A DNA stretch of 64,000 nucleotides from Sphaerospermopsis kisseleviana NIES-73 (GTDB lineage Bacteria; Cyanobacteriota; Cyanobacteriia; Cyanobacteriales; Nostocaceae): the NCBI RefSeq assembly GCF_002368075.1, contig NZ_AP018314.1, positions 3,957,752 through 4,021,751 on the forward strand, written 5' to 3'. Below are positions 27,593-36,955 of the stretch, in pieces (within the stretch, counting starts at the first letter, position 1; each line of letters begins with the position of its first letter). Made by a program: the position numbers and the translations under genes. Below the pieces are notes generated by a model. It saw only the letters and a program-made list of their open reading frames with translations. It had not been told where the DNA came from and searched no databases.

Positions 27593-28915
27593 ATGAATCA
27601 TCACATTCTTTTTATTGCACCCTCCGCTTACACCCTTAGTGGACTGGCAACCTGGTTAGACTACCTGTTACCTGGTCTAAAACAACTGGGGTGGCGCACT
27701 ACCTTGGGGCTAGTAGAAGGGACTCGGTATCATCGAGTCGCTGACTATTTAGCAGTTCATCCCTGTGAAAGCGCGATCGCCATTACCTGCAAAACTGGAA
27801 CTCCCCAAGGACGACGCTGGGCGGTGCAAAGGGCAATTCAAGAATATTCACCGGATATTGTGGTGACGGTTAATATTCCTGATGCGATCGCCGCTACAGC
27901 AGAACTCAGAAGTCGGGGGAAAACTCAAGCTAAAATTGTGATGACCTGTCATGGTATTCAGGAAGACCTATTTGCCGACATGAAACTATTTAAAAATTCC
28001 CTGGATGCCGTAGTTTGTACAAATAAATTAGCTTGTAAGTTAGCAGAAGATTATTCTAGCCTAGATAAATCATCAGTATTTTACGCTCCCTGTGGAGCGC
28101 CAACTCGGCCTTTAACCCCTCGCAAATCCGAAAAAACAGTTAAAATTATTTTTGTCGGAAGACTAGAGCAGCAACAAAAAAGAGTACATGACTTACCCGC
28201 TATTCTGGAGAACTTAAGCAGTCAACAGATTCCCTTCCACTTGAAAATTGTGGGTACTGGACCTGAAGAAATCAGACTACGTGATCGTTTATCACAATTC
28301 ATTAACTCAGGAGAGGTTTCATTTTTAGGCCATGTCCCTTCCCATGAACTGTGGGAAAAAGCCTATTTTCAGGCCGATGCCTTGTTAATGCCATCCTGTT
28401 GGGAAACAGGCCCAATCGTTATTTGGGAAGCAATGGCAATGGGGGTACCTGTGGTTAGTTCTCGTTATATAGGAAGCGGTCTAGAAAATGCCCTCAAAAA
28501 TAGAGAAAATTGTCTGCTTTTTAATGTCGGAGATACGGAAACAGCAACCCAGCAATTGATTACACTATATTCAGATCCAGAGTGTTGGCAAAATATCCGT
28601 CAGAATGCTTGGGATCTAGCAAGGCTAAGATATTCAGAGGAAGCCTCGATCAAACAATGGAACGAGGTATTTCAGTCTGTCATTTCAATGCCTTTGAAAG
28701 CTGTTAGTGTTTTTAACAGCAAAAATGCCACAGGGGGTCAATCTAGGTTAGATCGATGGCTTGGTAACTCAACAGGTGAATATATTCGTCAATTTATGGG
28801 GAAAACTTGCCCAAATACGGGAGCAGGAGGAGAATGGCCCCACAGTTGGCAAGCTTATGAAGAACATCAAGAAGTTTTTTTTGAATTATCTAAATTAAAA
28901 GATTTCAACTTATAA
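27593..28915 (+). CDS. Glycosyltransferase family 4, paralogue of the preceding gene
   Basis: 440 residues. Acceptor loop YTLSGLATWLDYLLPGL, donor region IIFVGRLEQQQKRVHDL and CWETGPIVIWEAMAMGVPVV (E-x7-E). The C-terminal extension ends GGEWPHSWQAYEEHQEVFFE, like the preceding protein. The shared architecture of the two, including VTVNIPDAIAAT versus VIPLGIADAYEAG in the first domain, points to duplication followed by divergence to a different linkage. Cytoplasmic. Confidence 0.85.
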   Translation: MNHHILFIAPSAYTLSGLATWLDYLLPGLKQLGWRTTLGLVEGTRYHRVADYLAVHPCESAIAITCKTGTPQGRRWAVQRAIQEYSPDIVVTVNIPDAIAATAELRSRGKTQAKIVMTCHGIQEDLFADMKLFKNSLDAVVCTNKLACKLAEDYSSLDKSSVFYAPCGAPTRPLTPRKSEKTVKIIFVGRLEQQQKRVHDLPAILENLSSQQIPFHLKIVGTGPEEIRLRDRLSQFINSGEVSFLGHVPSHELWEKAYFQADALLMPSCWETGPIVIWEAMAMGVPVVSSRYIGSGLENALKNRENCLLFNVGDTETATQQLITLYSDPECWQNIRQNAWDLARLRYSEEASIKQWNEVFQSVISMPLKAVSVFNSKNATGGQSRLDRWLGNSTGEYIRQFMGKTCPNTGAGGEWPHSWQAYEEHQEVFFELSKLKDFNL

Positions 28916-29011
28916 CAAAGTTGACCTTAATGGGGGAACTGCTGACCCTATTTGATTCATGCAACAAAGTCTATTCATTGACCAATACTTTTTTATTTCA
29001 GAGTTGGAAAA

Positions 29012-29893
29012 ATGCAAAACCTCAAATCGCTGTTGGCTGATTGGATTTTAGCTCCAAAAACATTGTCTGCCATAAAATACATTGCAAGCCGGATTGAAAG
29101 TATTCTAATAGATTATAGAAATGTTAGAAATTATCCTATAGAATATGCAAGGATTCTTGATAGAAATATCAAGCTAAGGAATATTTATCAAGGTAAAAGA
29201 TGTTTTGTAATTGGTAATGGTCCTTCAATTAATCGACAGGACTTATCTTTACTTAAAAATGAGATCAACATTGTTTGTAATGCTTTTTTTAACCACGAAA
29301 TTCTTAAAGAATGGCAACCAACAATTTATTGCGCAGGAGATCCTTGGCATCCATCATCATTATCTTTCTTATTGGATATTTTCGACAAAATAAACCCCCT
29401 ATTTTATGTTTTTGATTATTCTTTACTGGAATTCTTAGCTAATGATGGAATCCAGATTCCATCTGTAATAAGAGACAAGATACTAGGATTTGCTACTTAC
29501 TCTTCTCTTTACCGGGACCATATTTCGGAACAGATTCAAATTGACTTCACCAGGCCCGTACCAGGAATTAGACACACTCCTATGCTGAGTATTATGATAG
29601 CTATGTATATGGGTTGTAATCCCATTATTCTGATTGGTTGTGATCACGACTATGTTTATAAATTCTTTAGACAAGAGTATGAGGTAACTCATTTTTATCC
29701 AGAGTCAACTCCAGAGATGATTTCAAGTGATCAGAAGTATATCAGTGTTGCTCAGGATATCTTTAAGACTTATGGATCTTATGCTAAACTTAATCAAATT
29801 GCCTTAAAGCGAGGTGTAAGCATATTGGATGCAACCGATAACGGGTGTTTAGATACTTTCAATAAAGTTGATTATACATCCCTGTTTAAGTAG
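29012..29893 (+). CDS. DUF115/GT42-like protein, candidate nonulosonic acid transferase
   Basis: 293 residues. The core begins RCFVIGNGPSINRQDLSLL at ~68-86, followed by NIVCNAFFNHEILKEWQPT and YCAGDPWH. A GNGPS loop at the start of a Rossmann-like fold occurs in the DUF115 domain of Maf flagellin glycosyltransferases and in GT42 sialyltransferases (Cst type), both linked to nine-carbon acidic sugars. A late GCDHDYVY segment could supply an active-site His. Since the locus makes CMP-Pse, this is the best candidate in the window for the Pse transferase. That assignment is inference; the fold call itself is firmer. Confidence 0.6.
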   Translation: MQNLKSLLADWILAPKTLSAIKYIASRIESILIDYRNVRNYPIEYARILDRNIKLRNIYQGKRCFVIGNGPSINRQDLSLLKNEINIVCNAFFNHEILKEWQPTIYCAGDPWHPSSLSFLLDIFDKINPLFYVFDYSLLEFLANDGIQIPSVIRDKILGFATYSSLYRDHISEQIQIDFTRPVPGIRHTPMLSIMIAMYMGCNPIILIGCDHDYVYKFFRQEYEVTHFYPESTPEMISSDQKYISVAQDIFKTYGSYAKLNQIALKRGVSILDATDNGCLDTFNKVDYTSLFK

Positions 29894-29967
29894 GTTATTA
29901 GATCTGTTGGGAAATATCAGGATTATGATAAAACCTCTCAAACATGGAGAAACTTATTAAGTAACCA

Positions 29968-30558
29968 ATGCTAAAAACTTGGTTTCAAGGAATCTGGCAA
30001 CTGCGCGATCGGCTGTTAATCCGCGATTTAGGAGAACGTCGTTTTCACTTGGCTAAGGTTGACCGAATACGTCAAGCTTTTCCCACAGCGAAAATTAGTA
30101 ATGATGTGATTTTGATCAATCACGAACCTCAACGACTAAAACTTACAGGACAAGTCACCATCAGTCAAGGAAATATACTGGCATTTGGGGATACCCTAAA
30201 TGGCTACGGCAATATTATCATTGGCGATCGCACTTGGATTGGGCAGTACAATAATTTACGAGCTGGGGGTGGTGACATCCAGATTGGGGAAGACTGTCTG
30301 ATCAGCCAATTCTGTACATTAGTTGCCAGTAATCATCAAAAACACAGGAGTTTACCGATTAAAGTCCAACCATCAGATCAAAACCGCACTGGTGTAATAC
30401 TAGGGAATGATGTGTGGTTAGGATCTGGTGTAACCGTGTTGCCAGGGGTTACTATTGGCAATGGATCTGTGGTCGGTGCTAATGCAGTTGTTAATCATGA
30501 TATTCCTGACTACGAAATCTGGGGTGGAGTCCCTGCCAAAAAACTAGGAGACAGATAA
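29968..30558 (+). CDS. Left-handed beta-helix (hexapeptide) acyltransferase
   Basis: 196 residues. Hexapeptide turns are visible from about residue 75 (NIIIGDRTWIGQYNNLR, IQIGEDCLISQFC, VILGNDVWLGSGVTVLPGV, NGSVVGANAVV), with an end typical of the family (YEIWGGVPAKKLG). The catalytic-type His is in VASNHQKHRSL. Such enzymes O- or N-acetylate sugars from acetyl-CoA, as trimers. It ends 3 bases before the next gene, so the two are co-translated. Substrate unknown. Confidence 0.83.
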   Translation: MLKTWFQGIWQLRDRLLIRDLGERRFHLAKVDRIRQAFPTAKISNDVILINHEPQRLKLTGQVTISQGNILAFGDTLNGYGNIIIGDRTWIGQYNNLRAGGGDIQIGEDCLISQFCTLVASNHQKHRSLPIKVQPSDQNRTGVILGNDVWLGSGVTVLPGVTIGNGSVVGANAVVNHDIPDYEIWGGVPAKKLGDR

Positions 30559-30561
30559 CCG

Positions 30562-31584
30562 ATGGTAACATTAAAAGAGCAGTTAGGATGTTGGCTGAAC
30601 GAGCGCTGGCAAACGGAGTTAGTATTAAGATCCCCTAAATTAGCCCAATTGCTGGGTTTAAGCTGGTTGGATCTGTGTAATCGTTCTGAAGTTTTGCAAC
30701 CTGATCTAATTACCGGGGGGCGAATTTGTCAGTGGCAATTTTCTTCCCAGCTAACAGTTTCACGGGTTTTTCCCGGGTTGGGGTTAGGTATTCTACAGCA
30801 CGTTTTACAACTATATCCTGTAAAACTCAACTTTGAATCTAAAAGTAATTTATCAAACAAGCCAGATTGTTCAATTTTATTTGTTGTTGGCGGTATAGAG
30901 CGTTTTCCGCAATTTGAATTGGCTTTAGCCTCAGCCCGTGCCCAAGTTGATGTTGATTACGAAATCATTGTTGTTGAACAATCTCCCGAACCTCTGTTGA
31001 GAAATAAGTTGCCCACTGATGTTCGTTATTTTCATCAAGTCAACCCGCAACCTGAAAAGGGGTTTAATAAGAGTTCCGCACTGAATAAAGCGGCTAGAGA
31101 AGCTAAATCTGAAAAACTAATTATTTTAGATGCTGACTTTGTTGTTCCAATTAATTTTGTCATTGAATGTAATCAAGTTTTAGGTAAAATTTCTAGTGCC
31201 AGGTTAGCAAGATTAATTTTTTATGTTGATAGTCAGTCAACTGAACATATAGTTAATGCCCAGGAATTGGTATCTGGCATAAATGTAGAGAAAATTGTTG
31301 AAAATACTCCTACCCCTCTAGCATTACACAAATCTACTTACTGGGACATTGGTGGACATGATCAAGACTTTTGGGGATGGGGGGGAGAAGACACTGAATT
31401 TTTAGATCGTTTACGCACTTGTAAAATAGCTGAAGGGGGGTGGTTGCCTTTCATTCACCTTTGGCACCCCTCCGCTCCCAAAAAAGCCAACGGCGATCGC
31501 AATAATCAAATTCTTGTTCAAAAAATGACCTGTTCATCTCAGGTTCGGATTAATACACTCAAGCAAAAAAATGAAATGCTATAA
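30562..31584 (+). CDS. Glycosyltransferase family 2 with galactosyltransferase-like C-terminal motif
   Basis: 340 residues. The first ~100 residues are unusual and carry no motif I recognise. A GT-A core then follows: DYEIIVVEQSPEP, a donor DxD-like IILDADF near 194-200, and GWGGEDTEFLDR at ~274-285, the Glyco_transf_7C motif of galactosyl- and chondroitin-type transferases. The end overlaps the following gene by 14 bases in another frame, an overlap that suggests tight coupling. Confidence 0.8.
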   Translation: MVTLKEQLGCWLNERWQTELVLRSPKLAQLLGLSWLDLCNRSEVLQPDLITGGRICQWQFSSQLTVSRVFPGLGLGILQHVLQLYPVKLNFESKSNLSNKPDCSILFVVGGIERFPQFELALASARAQVDVDYEIIVVEQSPEPLLRNKLPTDVRYFHQVNPQPEKGFNKSSALNKAAREAKSEKLIILDADFVVPINFVIECNQVLGKISSARLARLIFYVDSQSTEHIVNAQELVSGINVEKIVENTPTPLALHKSTYWDIGGHDQDFWGWGGEDTEFLDRLRTCKIAEGGWLPFIHLWHPSAPKKANGDRNNQILVQKMTCSSQVRINTLKQKNEML

Positions 31585-32545
31585 CATTGATGTATATGGC
31601 GAGCAGGTAAGTCAAGACTCGATTACCGTCAGGTTTCAAGACCAAACTTTTAACTTCATTTTTGAACCGAGTTTAAAAATTGGTCAGGAGTTTGTCCTGG
31701 GACTTTTTGCAAGCAAAGCAGTCTTATCCGATACAGTATTTCGCTATCCAAGAGATCGGCGCATTGCTATGTTAACAGAAAGTCCAATTGATTATTCTTA
31801 CCAGCATATTGCCCAAATTGTCCGCAGGTTTCCCATTGTCTTCACACACCAACAACACTTACTGGATTTGGGAAAGCCTTTTAAACCTCTAATATTTGGA
31901 ACCAATTGGCTAGGCATTACAAATGAGATAGACTCAGAACAGATTTTAGCCGATCATCCACCAAAATCAAAATTAATATCATTTATGGGGAGTTTAGCTC
32001 ATCCCGATGATGGGGCTTATAAATTTCGTAAAGAAATCGCCGATCTGTGTTTAACTGCAAATAATGTTGAGTGCTTTGGTAAATCAATTAATCCTGTACC
32101 AGGGAAACGAGAGGCGATCGCCCCTTATTATTTTTCCATTGCCATGGAAAATGTGGCTAGTAATTATTACTTTTCTGAAAAACTTGTTGATTGCCTGCTT
32201 TTAGAGACTGTTCCCATTTATTATGGTTGTCCTGAGATTTCTGAATTGTTTAATCCAAAAGGGATACTGACTTTCAACACCAAAGAGGAACTAATATCAA
32301 TTTTAGATATCTTATCTCCCAATCTTTACGATGAAATGTATCCATTTCTGATTGAAAACAAACTTAAGGCTATTCGAGAGAATTGGCATAATCATCAGGG
32401 TTTACTCTCACGGTTATCTTCTCAAATTCCATTAAATCTTCTAAATTCAAGTCAGCGCTATCTAAATCGAGAATCGTATTTACGGGACAAAATTACCCTA
32501 AAAAGCCGCAAATTATGGGAAAATATCCAAATTAATTTAAATTAG
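31571..32545 (+). CDS. GT10 family fucosyltransferase-like protein
   Basis: 324 residues. The hallmark of alpha-1,3/1,4-fucosyltransferases is present near 190-225: PYYFSIAMENVASNYYFSEK then LVDCLLLETVPIYYGCP. This is the GDP-fucose-binding block with Glu-Asn and the Glu-Lys pair. Upstream, LTESPIDYS and FMGSLAHPDDGAYKFRKEI fit the acceptor domain. A second fucosyltransferase family (GT11) occurs at 43689, so fucose may be part of this glycan, although no GDP-fucose synthesis gene is in the window. Confidence 0.85.
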   Translation: MKCYNIDVYGEQVSQDSITVRFQDQTFNFIFEPSLKIGQEFVLGLFASKAVLSDTVFRYPRDRRIAMLTESPIDYSYQHIAQIVRRFPIVFTHQQHLLDLGKPFKPLIFGTNWLGITNEIDSEQILADHPPKSKLISFMGSLAHPDDGAYKFRKEIADLCLTANNVECFGKSINPVPGKREAIAPYYFSIAMENVASNYYFSEKLVDCLLLETVPIYYGCPEISELFNPKGILTFNTKEELISILDILSPNLYDEMYPFLIENKLKAIRENWHNHQGLLSRLSSQIPLNLLNSSQRYLNRESYLRDKITLKSRKLWENIQINLN

Positions 32546-32836
32546 GTAAAAAGATGAGGAAAATTTTAAAAAAAATTCCATTAGTTTATAAAATCTATCG
32601 TTCTTGGCAAGAACGACAGTACGAAATTCAGTTTTCTGGTAATTGCCATGGATGCTTTCGCGGTGTATACAACTCATTTGATGAAGCCATATTATCGGCA
32701 CCAAAAACTAAACCAATTGGATATGATGACCTTGATTTAGCATTAGAGTATAAAAATTTACCTGCTAAAATCAAAATTGCTTCTTTTGACTATCCACTTT
32801 TGGTCTGGTTAATAAAAATTCTTGATCAAAACTCTT

Positions 32837-32845
32837 CCCCCCCCC
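32837..32845. repeat. C9 homopolymer at a frameshift
   Basis: Nine C in the sequence ACTCTT-C9-ACAATT. Loss of one C joins the two halves of the methyltransferase; the junction falls just before its SAM-binding loop. Confidence 0.95.
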
Positions 32846-33074
32846 ACAATTTTTGATTTTGGTGGTAATGTAGGCAACCATTACTATGCCTATTCTCATT
32901 TCCTAGATTATTCACACGGACTAAAATGGTTGGTTTGCGATGTTCCTCAGATTGTGAAAGCTGGGCAAGAATTAGCTGATGAAAGAAATGTAGATTTGCA
33001 GTTTACAACTGAATTTGCTGAAGCAAACGCAAAACAGATATTCATCGCCTCCGGGTCTATTCAGTATGTTCAAT

Positions 33075-33098
33075 CTCTATCTCTATCTCTATCTCTAT
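33075..33098. repeat. CTCTAT hexanucleotide repeat, four copies
   Basis: Codes Ser-Leu repeats inside the same methyltransferase. A six-base unit keeps the frame, so changes alter length only. Confidence 0.9.
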
Positions 33099-33378
33099 TG
33101 AGTAAACCCCCTGTTCATCTATTGATTAATAGGTTGCCACTGTATGATGGAAAATCGTTTGTCACCTTGCAGAATGGTGGTAAAGTGTTCTACCCTCAAT
33201 ATGTCTTTAATCGGAAGGAGTTTATAGACTCCTTATCTGAACTTGGTTACGAGCTGGTTGACAGTTGGCAAGATCTGGTTGATCGTTGTATTATTCCTTT
33301 TCATCTTGAACATTGCGTTTTTTCTTACTCTGGTTTATACATGAGGCTAAAACACGACAATCAACACTGGGCACTAAA

Positions 33379-33822
33379 ATGATAGAGCAAATCATCCATC
33401 AAAATGAACTCTTAGCCCTAATCATTTCCCACCGATTCAACCAACCGGGAATTCACTTTTTCACCCCTGATGAATTATCCCAACAACTAGCTTATATGCA
33501 CCACCCCATGGGTAAAATTATTCAACCCCATGTGCATAACCCCGTTCCCCGTGAAGTCATTTACACCCAAGAGGTACTGTTTATCAAACGCGGTAAACTG
33601 CGTGTGGACTTTTACAATGACCAACAAGAGTATTTAGAAAGTCGTGTATTAGAAACAGGAGATGTCATTCTCTTAATCACTGGAGGTCACGGCTTTGAGG
33701 TATTAGAAGAAATTGAAATGATAGAGGTTAAACAAGGACCTTACGTGGGAGAACAAGACAAAACTAGATTTGTTGGCATCACTAAAGAACAAGCGAAAAT
33801 TATAGAAAGTTTAAATTCCTAA
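33379..33822 (+). CDS. Cupin-fold protein
   Basis: 147 residues from ATG 33379, which overlaps the methyltransferase stop (ATGA). A single cupin barrel is suggested by PMGKIIQPHVHNPVPRE (His ligands), VLFIKRGKLRVDFYND and LETGDVILLITGGHGFEVLE. Cupins in such loci include sugar 3,4-ketoisomerases and epimerases, but the FdtA/WxcM motifs are not evident, so I leave the reaction open. It ends directly before the aminotransferase gene (zero spacing), which suggests joint work on a sugar nucleotide. Confidence 0.7.
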   Translation: MIEQIIHQNELLALIISHRFNQPGIHFFTPDELSQQLAYMHHPMGKIIQPHVHNPVPREVIYTQEVLFIKRGKLRVDFYNDQQEYLESRVLETGDVILLITGGHGFEVLEEIEMIEVKQGPYVGEQDKTRFVGITKEQAKIIESLNS

Positions 33823-34938
33823 ATGAAACCTATTCCAGTAAATCAGCCATTATTAGATGGCAACGAAAAAAAATATCTGATTGAGTGTATTGATACTGGC
33901 TGGATATCTTCTGAAGGTCATTTTGTCAAGCAGTTAGAACAAAACTTTATAGACCGTGTGGGAAGGCAACATGGTATTGCAGTCAGCAATGGTTCCGCCG
34001 CCCTAGATGCTGCTGTGGCTGCATTAGGAATTACAACGGGTGATGAAGTAATTTTACCTACCTTTACCATTATTTCTTGCGCTGCTGCCATTGTGAGAGC
34101 TGGAGCTATACCAATAGTCGTGGATAGTGATCCCCTCACTTGGAATATGGATGTCACCCAGATAGAGGCAAAAATCACTCCCCGCACCAAAGCCATTATG
34201 GTGGTTCACATCTATGGATTGCCCGTAGATATGGATCCAATAATTAATTTAGCTCATCAGTATGGATTGTATATAATTGAAGATGCCGCTGAGATGCACG
34301 GTCAAACCTATAAAAACCGTCCCTGTGGTAGCTTTGGCCATATCAGTACCTTTAGTTTTTACCCTAACAAGCACATTACCACCGGTGAAGGAGGGATAAT
34401 TGTTACAGACGATCCCCAGTTAGCGGAACGTTGTCAATCTTTACGCAATCTTTGTTTTCAACCCCATAAGCGATTTGTCCACGAAGAATTAGGGTGGAAT
34501 ATGCGTATGAGTAACTTACAAGCAGCTGTAGGAGTAGCCCAGTTAGAGCGCCTAGATGAGTTTGTTGCTCGCAAGAGAAGTATGGGAAAACTTTATACAG
34601 ATTTATTAAAAGATATACCTGGCATTCAGTTACCCCTAGAGAAAACTGACTACGCAGAAAATATTTATTGGGTGTATGGAATTGTTTTAGATGAACAGAT
34701 TCCCCTTGATGGCGAAGCAGTGATGAAGAAACTCAGTGATTATAAAATTGGTACTCGTCCATTTTTCTGGTGTATGCACGAGCAGCCCGTTTGGCAAAAA
34801 ATGGGACTATTTGAGGGTCTATGCTGTCCGGTAGCAGAAAAGTTAGCCCGTCGTGGTTTTTACTTGCCCAGTGGATTGGCATTAACGGAAGATCAAGTTG
34901 TGACAGTGACAAATACTCTCAGGAGTATTCTGAGTTAA
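33823..34938 (+). CDS. DegT/DnrJ/EryC1 sugar aminotransferase, perosamine-synthase-like
   Basis: 371 residues. The start PVNQPLLDGNEKKYLIECID and the following TGWISSEGHFVKQLE resemble GDP-perosamine synthase (RfbE/Per). PLP residues: EDAAEMHGQTY (Asp) and FSFYPNKHITTGEGG with the Schiff-base Lys at about 185. If the analogy holds it converts GDP-4-keto-6-deoxymannose to GDP-perosamine; GDP-mannose genes are not in the window. It is a distinct subgroup from PseC (1448) and the WecE-like enzyme (53640). Confidence 0.82.
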   Translation: MKPIPVNQPLLDGNEKKYLIECIDTGWISSEGHFVKQLEQNFIDRVGRQHGIAVSNGSAALDAAVAALGITTGDEVILPTFTIISCAAAIVRAGAIPIVVDSDPLTWNMDVTQIEAKITPRTKAIMVVHIYGLPVDMDPIINLAHQYGLYIIEDAAEMHGQTYKNRPCGSFGHISTFSFYPNKHITTGEGGIIVTDDPQLAERCQSLRNLCFQPHKRFVHEELGWNMRMSNLQAAVGVAQLERLDEFVARKRSMGKLYTDLLKDIPGIQLPLEKTDYAENIYWVYGIVLDEQIPLDGEAVMKKLSDYKIGTRPFFWCMHEQPVWQKMGLFEGLCCPVAEKLARRGFYLPSGLALTEDQVVTVTNTLRSILS

Positions 34939-34966
34939 TAAGTAATTAAAATAAGTAACTAATTTG

Positions 34967-35734
34967 ATGACTATTTTCGGCAACTATTCTCGCTATTATG
35001 ACTTGCTTTATCAAGATAAGGATTATCTTGCAGAAGCTAAGTTTATTCACGATTTAATACAAACTCATGTACCTTTAGCACAAACAATCCTCGAATTGGG
35101 TTGTGGTACTGGTCATCATGCTCAATTATTGGCTAAGTATGGCTATCAAGTTCATGGAGTTGATCGCAGCTTAGAAATGTTAAAATCGGCAAATGATCGC
35201 CTCACCAATATTGATCCTCAAGTAGCTTCCCGGTTAAAATTCTCTCTAGGAGATGTCAGAACCGTTGACATAGATCAACAATTTGATGTCATTATTTCTT
35301 TGTTTCATGTTGTTAGTTATCAAACCACTAATCAAGATTTGCAAGCTACTTTTAACACTATCAAAAAACATCTTAAATTGGGAGGAGTTTGTATTTTTGA
35401 TGTGTGGTATGGTCCAGCAGTATTGACAGAAAAGCCCACTGTTAGGGTTAAACGCCTAGAAGATGATCAGATTTTGGTTACCCGGATAGCGGAACCAATA
35501 ATGTATCCCAATGAAAATTGGGTAGATGTAAATTACCATGTTTTTATTAGAGATAAAACTACTGACGAAGTGAATGAGTTGCGAGAAACCCACAGAATGC
35601 GGTATTTGTTTAAGCCAGAAATAGAATTAATCTTAAATCAACTACAAATGGAGTTAATTAGCCATGGAGAATGGTTAACTGACAAACTGCCAGGCTTCGA
35701 TAGTTGGGGAGTTTATTTTGTGGTGAGGAATTAA
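34967..35734 (+). CDS. Class I SAM-dependent methyltransferase
   Basis: 255 residues from ATG 34967 (a TTG at 34964 is a less likely start). It starts FGNYSRYYDLLYQDKDYLA, typical of small-molecule and sugar methyltransferases. SAM loop LELGCGTGHHAQLLAKYGY at ~43-61, VHGVDRSLEML, and the motif FDVIISLFHVVSY. It ends one base before the next glycosyltransferase. Intact and without homopolymer runs, unlike several other methyltransferases here. Confidence 0.85.
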   Translation: MTIFGNYSRYYDLLYQDKDYLAEAKFIHDLIQTHVPLAQTILELGCGTGHHAQLLAKYGYQVHGVDRSLEMLKSANDRLTNIDPQVASRLKFSLGDVRTVDIDQQFDVIISLFHVVSYQTTNQDLQATFNTIKKHLKLGGVCIFDVWYGPAVLTEKPTVRVKRLEDDQILVTRIAEPIMYPNENWVDVNYHVFIRDKTTDEVNELRETHRMRYLFKPEIELILNQLQMELISHGEWLTDKLPGFDSWGVYFVVRN

Positions 35735-36955
35735 ATGAGAATCGGTTTGTTAGTCAACGCCCAAATTTCTCCCCAGTCTGGAGGAGCTTACACTTTTGGA
35801 TCTCAATTATTACAAGCGTTTTTGCAATTAGCTCCCGAGTCAGGACATACGATCATTTTATTTACACGTAGTCATCACTACACCAAACATCTGGGATCAT
35901 CCCTTGAATTGGTTTCTCTTGACTGGTCTTTGAAAGCTAGAATTAAGTCTAAAATACTAGCACTGGTACAAGAAATCTTCCGTAAACTCAGGAGTCCAAG
36001 TAGCAAATTTATCCTTCCAACCGGAATGGAATTATATGAAAAATACATACTAGACCTGTTAATTGCTAATCAAGTACAAGTGAATTTAAGTCTTACACCA
36101 GAAACTTTTCCCGTACTTGATGTTCCTTATATCATCCCTATCTGGGATCTACAGCACCGTTTGCAGCCATATTTCCCGGAGGTAAGTACAATGGGAGCAT
36201 GGGATCGAAGAGAAAACTACTTTTCTAAGGTATTAAAGCGCGCCACATTTATTCTCACTGGCACGGAGGTGGGTAAAGCTGAAATTGAGAAATTTTATCA
36301 GGTGCCTTCTGAGAGAATCAAGGTTATACCTTTTTTCACTCCCCAACTATCACCAGTTGGCGTAACTAGTGAGGACTTGTTGAATAAATATTCAATCCCC
36401 CCTAACTATTTATTTTATCCTGCACAGTTCTGCTCGCATAAAAATCACATTGGACTTTTATTGGCGGTTAAAACTCTACAGCAAAAATACGCACTGGCGT
36501 TGCCACTCGTACTTGTTGGTTCTGGCACAGGTCACAAATCCTATGTTGAAGCAATGGCAAAGGAATTAAACTTGTCAAGTCAAGTACATTTTTTGGGTTT
36601 TGTCCCTCAAGAAGACATGGCACCTTTATATCGCAATGCCTTTGCGCTTACATTTGTGACCTTTTTTGGACCAGACAATTTACCCCCGTTAGAGGCTATG
36701 TCCTTGGGCTGTCCCGTAATTGCATCTGATGTGCCAGGTGCACAAGAGCAATTGGGGGATGCTGCTTTTTTGGTTGACCCCAAAAAACCTGAAGATATTG
36801 CTAGTGCTATTAAACTGTTATGGGAAGATAACAGTTTACGTCAAAACTTGATAGCAAAGGGCTTGGCAAGATCTCAAAAATGGACAGTTGAAGACTATGC
36901 TAAACAAATTTTTGCGGTTATTGATGAATTTGAAGCAATTAGGCGTTGTTGGTAA
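35735..36955 (+). CDS. Glycosyltransferase family 4 (mannosyltransferase-like)
   Basis: 406 residues. Acceptor loop SPQSGGAYTFGSQLLQAFL; donor region YLFYPAQFCSHKNHIGLLLA at ~225-245, LVGSGTGHK, and TFFGPDNLPPLEAMSLGCPV with E-x7-E-like spacing, followed by IASDVPGAQEQLGDAA. This resembles WbpY/MtfB-type mannosyl- or rhamnosyltransferases. It is the last gene before a 385-base gap with a MITE. Confidence 0.87.
   Translation: MRIGLLVNAQISPQSGGAYTFGSQLLQAFLQLAPESGHTIILFTRSHHYTKHLGSSLELVSLDWSLKARIKSKILALVQEIFRKLRSPSSKFILPTGMELYEKYILDLLIANQVQVNLSLTPETFPVLDVPYIIPIWDLQHRLQPYFPEVSTMGAWDRRENYFSKVLKRATFILTGTEVGKAEIEKFYQVPSERIKVIPFFTPQLSPVGVTSEDLLNKYSIPPNYLFYPAQFCSHKNHIGLLLAVKTLQQKYALALPLVLVGSGTGHKSYVEAMAKELNLSSQVHFLGFVPQEDMAPLYRNAFALTFVTFFGPDNLPPLEAMSLGCPVIASDVPGAQEQLGDAAFLVDPKKPEDIASAIKLLWEDNSLRQNLIAKGLARSQKWTVEDYAKQIFAVIDEFEAIRRCW

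Larger units (their letters stand above)
32554..33382 (+). pseudogene. TIGR04325-like methyltransferase, out of frame at a C9 run
   Basis: Two frames form one protein of ~275 residues. The first part (32554-32856) opens MRKILKKIPLVYKIYRSWQ and has CHGCFRGVYNSFDEAILSAP; the second has TIFDFGGNVGNHYYAYSHF, the SAM loop, and continues to the stop at 33382. This combination matches the LIC12133/TIGR04325 group of putative methyltransferases in glycan loci. The break is at nine C (32837-32845). With eight C the frame reads NSSPPTIFDFGGN straight through. It could therefore be a phase-variable gene in the off state, a dead gene, or a base-count error. Confidence 0.85.
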
